From contig CAZLFA010000069.1 in assembly GCA_964558665.1 (NCBI GenBank), forward strand, positions 1-20,559: 20,559 nt of DNA. Reading direction: 5' to 3'. Source of the DNA: CAZLFA01 sp964558665. GTDB lineage: Bacteria; Desulfobacterota; Syntrophia; Syntrophales; PHBD01. Of the stretch, positions 10,146-17,085 are shown piece by piece (the stretch's first letter is position 1; each line of letters begins with the position of its first letter). The notes beneath the pieces are model-generated. The model had not been told where the DNA came from. It searched no databases and saw only the letters and a program-made list of their open reading frames with translations. The translations under genes and the position numbers were made by a program.

Positions 10146-10259
10146 ATGGGAGACAAGGGTGGCAAAAAAGATAAGGAAAAAAGTCAGAAACAGAACGCCG
10201 AAAAACAGAAACAAAAGTCAAAAAACAAGCTTGACAAGCAACCCAAAAGAAATGCTTGA
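10146..10259 (+). CDS. Small lysine-rich hypothetical protein (37 aa)
   Basis: ATG at 10146 is preceded by AAAAGGAGAGACAGA, a good ribosome-binding site with suitable spacing, so this start is preferred over the in-frame ATG at 10050. The 37-residue product begins MGDKGGKKDKEK; 13 residues are lysine and the rest mostly Q, N, D and E, with no hydrophobic core. It should be a disordered, highly basic cytosolic peptide. Short proteins beginning MGDK and rich in K and Q recur in proteobacterial genomes without an assigned role; nucleic-acid or ribosome association is a guess from charge only. It lies 102 bases after ndvB, with no terminator seen between. Confidence 0.6.
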   Translation: MGDKGGKKDKEKSQKQNAEKQKQKSKNKLDKQPKRNA

Positions 10260-10334
10260 TAGAAATCACAGTGCGGATATCTGCTCAACGGTCAGCTCTT
10301 TTAAAGTGCATGGACGACGGTAACGGGTATCAAA

Positions 10335-10516
10335 ATGAAACTATCATATAAAGCCGTACTTCTATCTGCATTCGTCTTCCCTGGCGTTGGTCAGTTATAT
10401 TTAAAAAGGTATTGGAGAGGTCTGGTCATCATGTTTTTGTGTTTGTCGGATTAGGTTACATGATATGGTCGGCCACAATATCCGCACTCAAGTGCATTGC
10501 AGTGTATTCCGCATAA
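10335..10516 (+). pseudogene. Frameshifted small two-helix membrane protein remnant
   Basis: The first frame (10335-10454) gives MKLSYKAVLLSAFVFPGVGQ, then LYLKRYWRGLVIM, before a premature stop. The adjacent frame continues coherently from about 10436 as FVFVGLGYMIWSATISALK. Joined, this resembles the N-terminal part of a short two-transmembrane protein with the PGxGQxYLKRxxRG motif that occurs in deltaproteobacteria. One base has been gained or lost within the T run near 10434-10438. From about 10493 the similarity ends and the sequence becomes the start of an opposed secreted-protein frame, so the 3' part is missing. No strong ribosome-binding site is visible. Confidence 0.6.
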
Positions 10517-10581
10517 CCGAAGGTTGCCGTTAAAAGAACTGCCGTTGCCGCTACCATCAATGTTCCTGTTCTCTTCTTCAT
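10456..10581 (-). pseudogene. 5' fragment of a secreted-protein gene
   Basis: Minus-strand ATG at 10581 opens a 41-codon frame starting MKKRTGTLMVAATAVLLTAT, with a typical signal peptide: basic start, hydrophobic core and a likely cleavage after FGYA. After roughly residue 28 the frame overlaps sequence that encodes the plus-strand membrane-protein remnant, so the mature part appears to be lost. No clear Shine-Dalgarno is seen upstream. It may be a chance frame; the signal-peptide quality is the only support. Confidence 0.3.
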
Positions 10582-10740
10582 AAAACGACGCAAATTCCGG
10601 GTTGATATTTATAAAAATTCTTCATAATATTTGCCTGTATAAGGAATGAGGTAAAAAGACTGAGCGATCAGAAAAGGGGTGATATTATAAAAAGAAAACC
10701 TGGGAAAAACCCTCAATCCAAGCAGAAATCTCCCGCAAAG

Positions 10741-12696
10741 GTGGAAGAGCTTCTTGTGAGAATCGCTGATACTGAACGACGCTTGCAGGAGACCAGCGAA
10801 ATATTGCAGGCTCAGATAGCGGATCTTAAGCGGGCAGAGGAAATCTCTGAAAAAGCTCAAGCATATGCCGAGAGCATAGTGGAAACAATACATGGACCGC
10901 TTATCATACTTACTTCTGAACTTAGGGTCATCTCTGCGAATCGTTCCTTCTATGAAACCTTCAAATTGCTTCCTGAAGATACGGTAGGAAAATTTATTTT
11001 CGCTGTAGACAACAACAATCTGGATATGCCTGCCCTGCGAGAACTGTTGGAGAAAATTATCCCCCAAAATACGCACTTTAATAATTTCGAGATCGACCAC
11101 ACTTTTCCACACATCGGGCGAAAAAGGATGCTGCTCAACGCCCGCCGGATCAATCAGGAAGGTAAAGGCACGGATAGGATTCTCCTCGCTATTGAAGACA
11201 TCACCGATCAAAAGCAGACGGAGGAGGCGCTCAAGCATTCTGAAAAGCGTTACCGCCGTCTTTTTGAAACGGCCCAGGATGGAATATTGATTCTTGATGC
11301 AGAAACTGGACAGATATCAGACGTGAATCCCTTTCTGGTAGAGATGCTGGGTTATTCTCATGAGGACTTACTGGGGAAAAAACTCTGGGAGATCGGGGCC
11401 TTTAAAGATATTGAGGCATCGAAGGCCGCCTTCTCGGAACTGCAGGGCAGGGGATATGTCCGCTACAATGATTTGCCGCTTGAAACGAAAGACGGACGTC
11501 CCATAGCTGTGGAATTTGTCAGTAACGTCTATCTGGTGAATGATCATAAAGTAATTCAGTGCAACATCCGTGATATCACCGAGCGGAAACTTATAGCAGA
11601 GGCTCTGCACATAGCACACAGTGAACTTGAAAGACTGGTGGAGGAACGGACGGTCGAACTTAGGACAGCCCTTGCTGAAGTTAACAAACTTAAAGAACAG
11701 CTTGAAACAGAGAATCTTTTCTTTCGCCACGAGAACAAAATGAAACATCGGTTTGAGCAAATAATAGGGGAGAGTGACGGTCTCAAGTATGTTCTCTATC
11801 GTGCAGAGCAGGTTGCCCCTATGAACACAACGGTCCTCATCATGGGTGAGACCGGTACGGGCAAGGATTTGATCGCTTATGCCATCCATAACATGAGCAC
11901 CCGCAAGGAACGGCCTTTGATCACTGTTAACTGTTCAGCCCTGCCGGGCAATTTAATAGAGAGCGAACTGTTCGGACGTGAGAAAGGTGCATTTACAGGC
12001 GCTGACACCCGGCAGGTCGGTCGGTTTGAGGTGGCCCGCGGTTCAACCATTTGCCTGGACGAGATCGGGGAACTGCCATTGGATCTGCAGGCAAAACTGC
12101 TCCGGGTGATTCAGCATAACGAGTTTGAGCGACTGGGATCGTCACATACCGTCAAAGTCGACGTGCGGATCATCGCCACGACCAATCGGGACCTTGAGGA
12201 AGAGGTTCGCAAGGGACGTTTTCGGCAGGATCTTTACTATCGGCTCAATGTCTTCCCCATCACTGTTCCGCCGCTGAGACAACGCAAAGAAGACATTCCG
12301 ATGATGGTCGAGGCATTCACTGAGAGATACGCCAGGAAATTGGGCAAACAGATCACATCAATTCATAAGGAGACAATGAAGGCTCTGCAGGATTATCCCT
12401 GGCCGGGAAACGTCAGGGAGTTGGAAAGCATCATTGAGCGGGCCGTGATCCTGTGCCCCGGCCCTGTTTTACAACTGACAGACAAACTGGAGATTTCAAT
12501 TCCCGCACTATCATCAACCGTGAAAACACTGGAAGAAACTGAGAGAAACCAGATTCATAAAATTCTTTCTGAAACCCGATGGCGTATTGAGGGAAAGGAT
12601 GGGGCCGCAGCAATCCTTGGTCTTCACCCGAGCACCTTGAGAGCCAGGATGCATAAGCTCGGCATAGTAAGGCCGGATGCCAAGACGCAAGGTTAA
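10741..12696 (+). CDS. PAS-domain sigma-54-dependent transcriptional activator
   Basis: A 651-residue enhancer-binding protein that remodels sigma-54 RNA polymerase by ATP hydrolysis. Order: N-terminal coiled coil (~1-40), PAS domain ~44-158, second PAS ~168-283 (S-box ending DITERK), coiled coil ~284-335, AAA+ domain ~335-565 and a Fis-type HTH near 600-645 (AAAILGLHPSTLRARMHKLG). Visible motifs: Walker A GETGTGKD at 369-376, the sigma-54 contact loop GAFTGA at 416-421, and Walker B CLDEIGE with Asp440-Glu441. There is no receiver domain, so the signal is probably sensed by the PAS domains. The start is uncertain: GTG 10741 lacks a good ribosome-binding site, while AAGGGGTGA at 10674-10682 precedes an in-frame extension to 10684 that has no canonical start codon. 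A sigma-54 promoter lies 160 bases past its stop. Confidence 0.93.
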   Translation: MEELLVRIADTERRLQETSEILQAQIADLKRAEEISEKAQAYAESIVETIHGPLIILTSELRVISANRSFYETFKLLPEDTVGKFIFAVDNNNLDMPALRELLEKIIPQNTHFNNFEIDHTFPHIGRKRMLLNARRINQEGKGTDRILLAIEDITDQKQTEEALKHSEKRYRRLFETAQDGILILDAETGQISDVNPFLVEMLGYSHEDLLGKKLWEIGAFKDIEASKAAFSELQGRGYVRYNDLPLETKDGRPIAVEFVSNVYLVNDHKVIQCNIRDITERKLIAEALHIAHSELERLVEERTVELRTALAEVNKLKEQLETENLFFRHENKMKHRFEQIIGESDGLKYVLYRAEQVAPMNTTVLIMGETGTGKDLIAYAIHNMSTRKERPLITVNCSALPGNLIESELFGREKGAFTGADTRQVGRFEVARGSTICLDEIGELPLDLQAKLLRVIQHNEFERLGSSHTVKVDVRIIATTNRDLEEEVRKGRFRQDLYYRLNVFPITVPPLRQRKEDIPMMVEAFTERYARKLGKQITSIHKETMKALQDYPWPGNVRELESIIERAVILCPGPVLQLTDKLEISIPALSSTVKTLEETERNQIHKILSETRWRIEGKDGAAAILGLHPSTLRARMHKLGIVRPDAKTQG

Positions 12697-12727
12697 TACG
12701 CAACTCGACTCCACGAGACATATCCCA

Positions 12728-12755
12728 CAATATAGTGAGGTTCCACCATATATTG
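12728..12755. promoter_or_regulatory. Candidate upstream activator site (imperfect inverted repeat)
   Basis: CAATATAGTG at 12728-12737 and CACCATATATTG at 12744-12755 form inverted arms once a 2-base gap is allowed. Their centre is about 140 bases before the start point expected from the -24/-12 promoter at 12857-12873, a normal distance for an enhancer bound by a Fis-type HTH protein. The arms are AT-rich and the symmetry is imperfect, so this remains a candidate. Confidence 0.35.
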
Positions 12756-12856
12756 AGGCCGAACGAATCATTTCATTTTTACCCGTTATCCTCTCCTGCT
12801 GATCTAATTGTTTGTTATTAAAAGATGAATTCAAACATCTCCACGGTGCTCCGCTA

Positions 12857-12873
12857 TTGGCAGGTTAATTGCT
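12857..12873 (+). promoter_or_regulatory. Sigma-54 (-24/-12) promoter
   Basis: TTGGCAGGTTAATTGCT matches the sigma-54 consensus TGGCACG-N4-TTGCW with one mismatch and has the required GG-N10-GC spacing (GG 12859-12860, GC 12871-12872). The predicted start point is near 12884. The site lies between the gene for a sigma-54 activator and four downstream genes in the same direction, and I found no comparable match in the other intergenic regions. The start point is only about 3 bases before the monooxygenase ATG, so that gene's transcript would be almost leaderless. Confidence 0.65.
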
Positions 12874-12886
12874 GCTATATGGTTTC

Positions 12887-13198
12887 ATGATACTTTTAAT
12901 AACACGAATGAGAGTTATTCCCGCAAAGCGCTTGGAGCTGTCACAGACGATTGCTTCGTTGTCAAGGTCTATAAAGATGGAGAGAGGGTGCCAGCGCTGC
13001 GACTTTTGCCAGAGCATAGAAAATGAAAACAGACTATTTCTGCTTGAAGAGTGGGATACACATGAAAATCTTATCGCACACTTTAAATCACGGCATTTTA
13101 AGGTGCTCCGGGGAGCTATGAACCTTCTTGAAGAGCCGTGGGAAAGGGTCTTTCACACCGTTTATCTCCACGCAGAGATGGGGATGCAGGAGATTTAA
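12887..13198 (+). CDS. Antibiotic biosynthesis monooxygenase (ABM) domain protein
   Basis: A 103-residue single-domain protein of the dimeric ferredoxin-like ABM/YgiN group. It shows the ILLITRMRV first strand, the central acidic LLEEWDTHENLIAHFKS segment and the following helix-strand FKVLRGAMNLL...FHTV. Members are often cofactor-free quinol oxygenases or haem-degrading enzymes; the substrate cannot be read from sequence. ATG 12887 fits the family N-terminus; TTG 12869 is an in-frame alternative but lies within the sigma-54 promoter. No Shine-Dalgarno is visible at 12887. It is the first gene of a likely sigma-54 transcription unit, 34 bases before the radical SAM gene. Cys residues in RGCQRCDFCQS are more numerous than I would expect for the family. 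Confidence 0.8.
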   Translation: MILLITRMRVIPAKRLELSQTIASLSRSIKMERGCQRCDFCQSIENENRLFLLEEWDTHENLIAHFKSRHFKVLRGAMNLLEEPWERVFHTVYLHAEMGMQEI

Positions 13199-13232
13199 TG
13201 TATAGATTGCTTATTTAATGCAGGAGAAAGAT

Positions 13233-14966
13233 ATGAGTACTCAGTATCTTCATCCGCTTGGTGTCCGTACACGGGTCCTGTTGACCAGTGTTTTCGGACC
13301 ATACGCACAGGATGATGAATATGGCAGCCGTAAGATCAACCCGATGGAACTGTATCAGAATCAGGTAACACGGCTTCAGGGAGGGTTCTCGTTGCGCATG
13401 TTTCATCGCTCCTTCGGCCTCATGATGATCCAGGCCAACATCGAAGCCCCTTGCACTCTCCTTGATTTTCCTGATCTGGAACGATTCACCGGGGAAATTC
13501 GGGATCATGCCTATGATGTTATAGGCATCAGCGGCATCCTTCCCAATGTAGGAAAGGTAAGAAAGATGTGCCGGCTTATTCGCCAGTATCAGCCTGCAGC
13601 AACAATTGTTGTTGGCGGCCATATCTCTGGAACAGAAAGCATAGAGCAGATGATCGATGCGGATATTATTGTGCGTGGTGAGGGTATCCGATGGTTTCAA
13701 CGATACTTGGGGCAGGACGACAAGGCACCTATCAAACATACCATGGCAATATCGAGCTTTGGCGGGAGAATCATGGGTTTCAACCTTGGCAGCAGACCTG
13801 GTGGCACGGCGGCCATCCTGATTCCTTCCGTCGGCTGCCCAGTCGGTTGTAATTTCTGTGCGACATCAGCCCTGTTTGGCGGCAAGGGGCAGTTCATCCA
13901 CTTCTACGAGACAGGAGATGAACTCTTTGCGGTCATGTGTGAAATTGAAAAGAGGCTCAAGGTAAGGTCTTTCTTCACGTTGGACGAGAATTTCCTTCTT
14001 CACAAGAAAAGAGCTCTCAGGCTCCTCGAACTTATGGAGGACAACAATAAGAACTGGGCGATCTTTGTCTTCAGCTCCGCCCGGGTCCTGAAATCGTACA
14101 CTCTCGATCAACTGGTCAGGCTTGGTATCGGCTGGGTCTGGATGGGGCTGGAAGGAGAAGAGAGTGCCTATGACAAGCTCAAGGGAGTGGATACACGCCA
14201 TTTGGTAAAGACACTGCAATCTCAGGGCATCCGTGTGCTGGGGTCCTCGATCATCGGCCTGGAGGATCACAGGCCGGATAACATAGATGCCATCATCGAT
14301 TATGCGATCAGCCATGAGACGGTCTTTCATCAGTTCATGCTCTACACAGCGGTTCCGGGCACGCCTCTTCATGAAAAACACAGGCAGGATGGTACGCTGC
14401 TTTCAGAGAAGGAGTTTGCCTATGCCGATGCCCACGGGCAGCATCGCTTTAATTACCGCCATCGGTATATCAAGAACGGCAGGGAAGAGGACTATCTGCT
14501 GGATGCCTTCCTTCGTGACTTTAGGATCAACGGCCCCAGTCTGCTGCGCTTGATCAGGGTCTTGCTGACCGGATGGCAGATGCATAAAAATCACCCCCCC
14601 CGTGTCCGGGACCGCTTTGCCTGGGAGGCTTTTCCTGTGAGATCGTCGTATGCGGGCGCCGTCTGGGCTATGCGCAAGTGGTATCGCAACGATCAGCGGA
14701 TTGCGGAAAAGGCCGACAAACTCCTCAATGACATTTATGCCACATTTGGATTGATAACCAGGCTGATTACACCGTTTTTGGGCAGGTATGTATATTTTAC
14801 CTTGAAAAAAGAAGAAAACAGGCTGGCCTTGGGATGGACATATGAGCCGCATTGTTTTTGTGAAAAGAATTCTGCCGCGAGGATGCTGGAAAGGGAAGAA
14901 ACCGCAAAACGTAAGACCGGAGAACCAAAGATTTGTCCCGTTATGGGCGAACCCAGACCGGCCTGA
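13233..14966 (+). CDS. B12-binding-type radical SAM protein
   Basis: A 577-residue protein with an N-terminal Rossmann-like cobalamin-binding-type domain (~30-160: YDVIGISGILPNVGKV, then VVGGH with GGH at 128-130 and a RGEG turn) followed by a radical SAM barrel. The [4Fe-4S] ligands are in CPVGCNFC (Cys202, Cys206, Cys209), with FTLDENFLL and MGLEGEE as later barrel strands. The N-terminal domain lacks DxHxxG, so cobalamin would bind base-off without protein His ligation, or not at all. The class includes methyltransferases and BchE-like cyclases; the substrate is unknown. The C-terminal ~150 residues are basic with a FGLITRLITPFLGRYVYF stretch that may touch membrane, and Cys residues near the end (HCFCEK, ICPVMG). 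ATG 13233 has AGGAG 8 bases upstream, so I prefer it to 13218. Confidence 0.88.
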   Translation: MSTQYLHPLGVRTRVLLTSVFGPYAQDDEYGSRKINPMELYQNQVTRLQGGFSLRMFHRSFGLMMIQANIEAPCTLLDFPDLERFTGEIRDHAYDVIGISGILPNVGKVRKMCRLIRQYQPAATIVVGGHISGTESIEQMIDADIIVRGEGIRWFQRYLGQDDKAPIKHTMAISSFGGRIMGFNLGSRPGGTAAILIPSVGCPVGCNFCATSALFGGKGQFIHFYETGDELFAVMCEIEKRLKVRSFFTLDENFLLHKKRALRLLELMEDNNKNWAIFVFSSARVLKSYTLDQLVRLGIGWVWMGLEGEESAYDKLKGVDTRHLVKTLQSQGIRVLGSSIIGLEDHRPDNIDAIIDYAISHETVFHQFMLYTAVPGTPLHEKHRQDGTLLSEKEFAYADAHGQHRFNYRHRYIKNGREEDYLLDAFLRDFRINGPSLLRLIRVLLTGWQMHKNHPPRVRDRFAWEAFPVRSSYAGAVWAMRKWYRNDQRIAEKADKLLNDIYATFGLITRLITPFLGRYVYFTLKKEENRLALGWTYEPHCFCEKNSAARMLEREETAKRKTGEPKICPVMGEPRPA

Positions 14967-15040
14967 GATTACTTTTGAGATTGATGACAATTTACTGAAA
15001 CGGAAAGAGACCTTTCGATATAAAATTGGAAACTAATCCT

Positions 15041-16909
15041 ATGGAACACTGGAAAGAGAAATATCCTGATAAGTTCGCGTCGGAAGATGTCATCTACAGC
15101 CATATTCATCGGGGCAATACGATATTCATCGGGTCGGCCTGTGCCGAGCCGCAATATCTTGTTCAGGGACTGATCCGTTATGTTGAGTCAAAGCCCCATG
15201 CCTTTTTCGATGCCGAAATCATTCATGTGAGGACCCTCGGCGTAGCCCCTTATACGGAAAAGAAATTTAAGCATAACTTTCGTCACAATTCTTTCTTTAT
15301 AGGAGATACAACAAGGGAGGCCATCAACACGGGTCAGGCAGATTATACGCCTATCCTCCTGTCAAAGTTGCCGTCTTTGTTTTCCAGGGGTCTTGTAAAT
15401 ATCGATGTGGCGCTTATTCAAACATCCCCGCCTGACAGCCATGGCCATTTGAGCCTCGGCGTCAGTCTGGACATTGTGAAAGCCGCTGTCGAAAATGCCT
15501 CTTATGTTGTTGCCCAGATGAACAGTCATATGCCGCGGGTTCATGGAGATTCATTTATTCACATGGAGGATATCGATTTTATTTTACCTCATGATGAACC
15601 TCTCCTGGAATACAGCCCGGAGTCAAATCTGGAAATTACCAATAAAATCGGGAAGAATATTGCCCGTCTCGTCGAGGATGGCGATACGATCCAGGTCGGA
15701 TATGGCGCAGTTACCAATGCCATCCTGGAAAGCCTTTCCGGAAAGAAGAGTCTTGGTCTGCATACGGAACTTTTCAGTGACGGTCTTGTCGAACTGATGA
15801 AAAAAGGTGTTATCGACAATACCAAGAAAACCATTAACCGCGGGAAATCCGTGGCGACATTCTGTATGGGGCATAAAGACACGTATGATTTCATCCATGA
15901 TAATCCGGATATTGAATTCAGGACGATCGACTATACGAATAATCCGCTGGTTATTGCCCAGCATGAAAATATGGTGGCCATCAACAGCGCTCTGGAAATC
16001 GACCTTTCCGGACAGGCTACGGCGGAATCTATCGGGAGGGTTTTATACAGCGGGATCGGCGGGCAAGCCGATTTTATGCGCGGGGCATTATTGTCAAGAA
16101 ACGGTAGAGCCATCCTGGCTCTGCCATCAACAGCCGTTGATGACAGCATCTCAAGGATCACTCCTGCACTTAAAGAAGGGGCAGGCACGACTTTGATTCG
16201 CGGTGACATCCAATATGTCGTTACTGAATACGGCATTGCCTATATTCACGGGAAAAGCATCCGTGAACGTGCGATGGATTTGATCGCTATTGCGCATCCG
16301 AAATTCAGACGCTGGCTCGTTGAAGAGGCAAAAAAGGCAGGATTGATATATCAGGATCAGGCGTTCATTCCGGGAGATAAAGGAAGGTACCCCGAAGAAC
16401 TGGAGTCTTACAAAACAACCAAAGCGGGCCTCAAGGTATTCTTCCGTCCCATCAAAATCAGCGATGAGCCGCTTTTAAAGAATTTTATCTATTCCCTTTC
16501 TGATGACAGTTTGTACCGGCGGTTTATTTCCGCCCGTAAAGATATGCCCCATGAACGGCTTCAGGAGTTTGTCATTATCGATTATACGCAGGAACTGGCG
16601 ATTGTCGCTATGGTTGGAAGTGAAGAGAATCAGGAAATCGCAGGAGTGGGGAGATATTTTATTGATAAGGAAAAGCATTCCGCTGAAGTGGCGTTTGCCG
16701 TAAGGGATGAGCACCATAACAAAGGCATTGGAAAGGAACTGCTTGCATATTTGACTTACCTTGCAAAAAGGCAGGGGCTCCTGGGATTTACAGCAGAGGT
16801 CTTGGCAGAAAACAAGCCGATGCTTCATGTTTTTGAAACCGGAGGGTTTGATATCGTAAAGCATAACATAGCCGGGATCTATGAAATGACGATGGCCTTC
16901 AAGGAATAA
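15041..16909 (+). CDS. Acetyl-CoA hydrolase/transferase (4-hydroxybutyrate CoA-transferase-like) fused to GNAT acetyltransferase
   Basis: A 622-residue fusion. Residues ~1-445 are a family I CoA-transferase of the acetyl-CoA hydrolase/4-hydroxybutyrate CoA-transferase type: GIGGQADF, the glycine-rich VGYGAVTNAIL loop, and HTELFSDG with Glu243 matching the glutamate that carries the acyl-CoA intermediate. Residues ~466-622 form a GNAT domain (FFRPIKISDEPLL start; acetyl-CoA loop HHNKGIGKELL from 558). The transferase should move CoA between acetyl-CoA and a carboxylate; the GNAT domain may acetylate a protein lysine or regulate the enzyme. This architecture recurs in deltaproteobacteria. ATG 15041 has GGAAA 9 bases upstream; TTG 15026 is an alternative. 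It lies 74 bases behind the radical SAM gene and has no terminator before it. Confidence 0.9.
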   Translation: MEHWKEKYPDKFASEDVIYSHIHRGNTIFIGSACAEPQYLVQGLIRYVESKPHAFFDAEIIHVRTLGVAPYTEKKFKHNFRHNSFFIGDTTREAINTGQADYTPILLSKLPSLFSRGLVNIDVALIQTSPPDSHGHLSLGVSLDIVKAAVENASYVVAQMNSHMPRVHGDSFIHMEDIDFILPHDEPLLEYSPESNLEITNKIGKNIARLVEDGDTIQVGYGAVTNAILESLSGKKSLGLHTELFSDGLVELMKKGVIDNTKKTINRGKSVATFCMGHKDTYDFIHDNPDIEFRTIDYTNNPLVIAQHENMVAINSALEIDLSGQATAESIGRVLYSGIGGQADFMRGALLSRNGRAILALPSTAVDDSISRITPALKEGAGTTLIRGDIQYVVTEYGIAYIHGKSIRERAMDLIAIAHPKFRRWLVEEAKKAGLIYQDQAFIPGDKGRYPEELESYKTTKAGLKVFFRPIKISDEPLLKNFIYSLSDDSLYRRFISARKDMPHERLQEFVIIDYTQELAIVAMVGSEENQEIAGVGRYFIDKEKHSAEVAFAVRDEHHNKGIGKELLAYLTYLAKRQGLLGFTAEVLAENKPMLHVFETGGFDIVKHNIAGIYEMTMAFKE

Positions 16910-17085
16910 ACATGATGTGTCCTGACGCTGAACCAGGGTGACAGGGAAACTGAAGGATTGTCTGTTTTTCGAGGCATCCTTCCCTGGAAATGAGCAGGTG
17001 AAGGAAACGCGGCCATTGGAGTTAGTGGATCGAAGAGGAGACATTATTGGACAAAGGATGATGAAGGAGAACTGGAGGTGTTTTT

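Noticed and set aside
10609..11238. 209-codon minus-strand open frame
   Set aside because: Antisense to the conserved PAS region of the sigma-54 activator; no family features.
12825..12890. 21-codon frame (MNSNISTVLRYWQV...) whose stop overlaps the ABM start codon as ATGA, suggesting a coupled leader peptide
   Set aside because: It spans the sigma-54 promoter at 12857-12873 and would not be transcribed from it; its own ribosome-binding site is weak.
16953..16981. AAGGAT...ATCCTT hairpin between the CoA-transferase and repeat-protein genes
   Set aside because: Short stem with a 17-base loop and no T tract; it is not convincing as a terminator, so the genes may still be co-transcribed.
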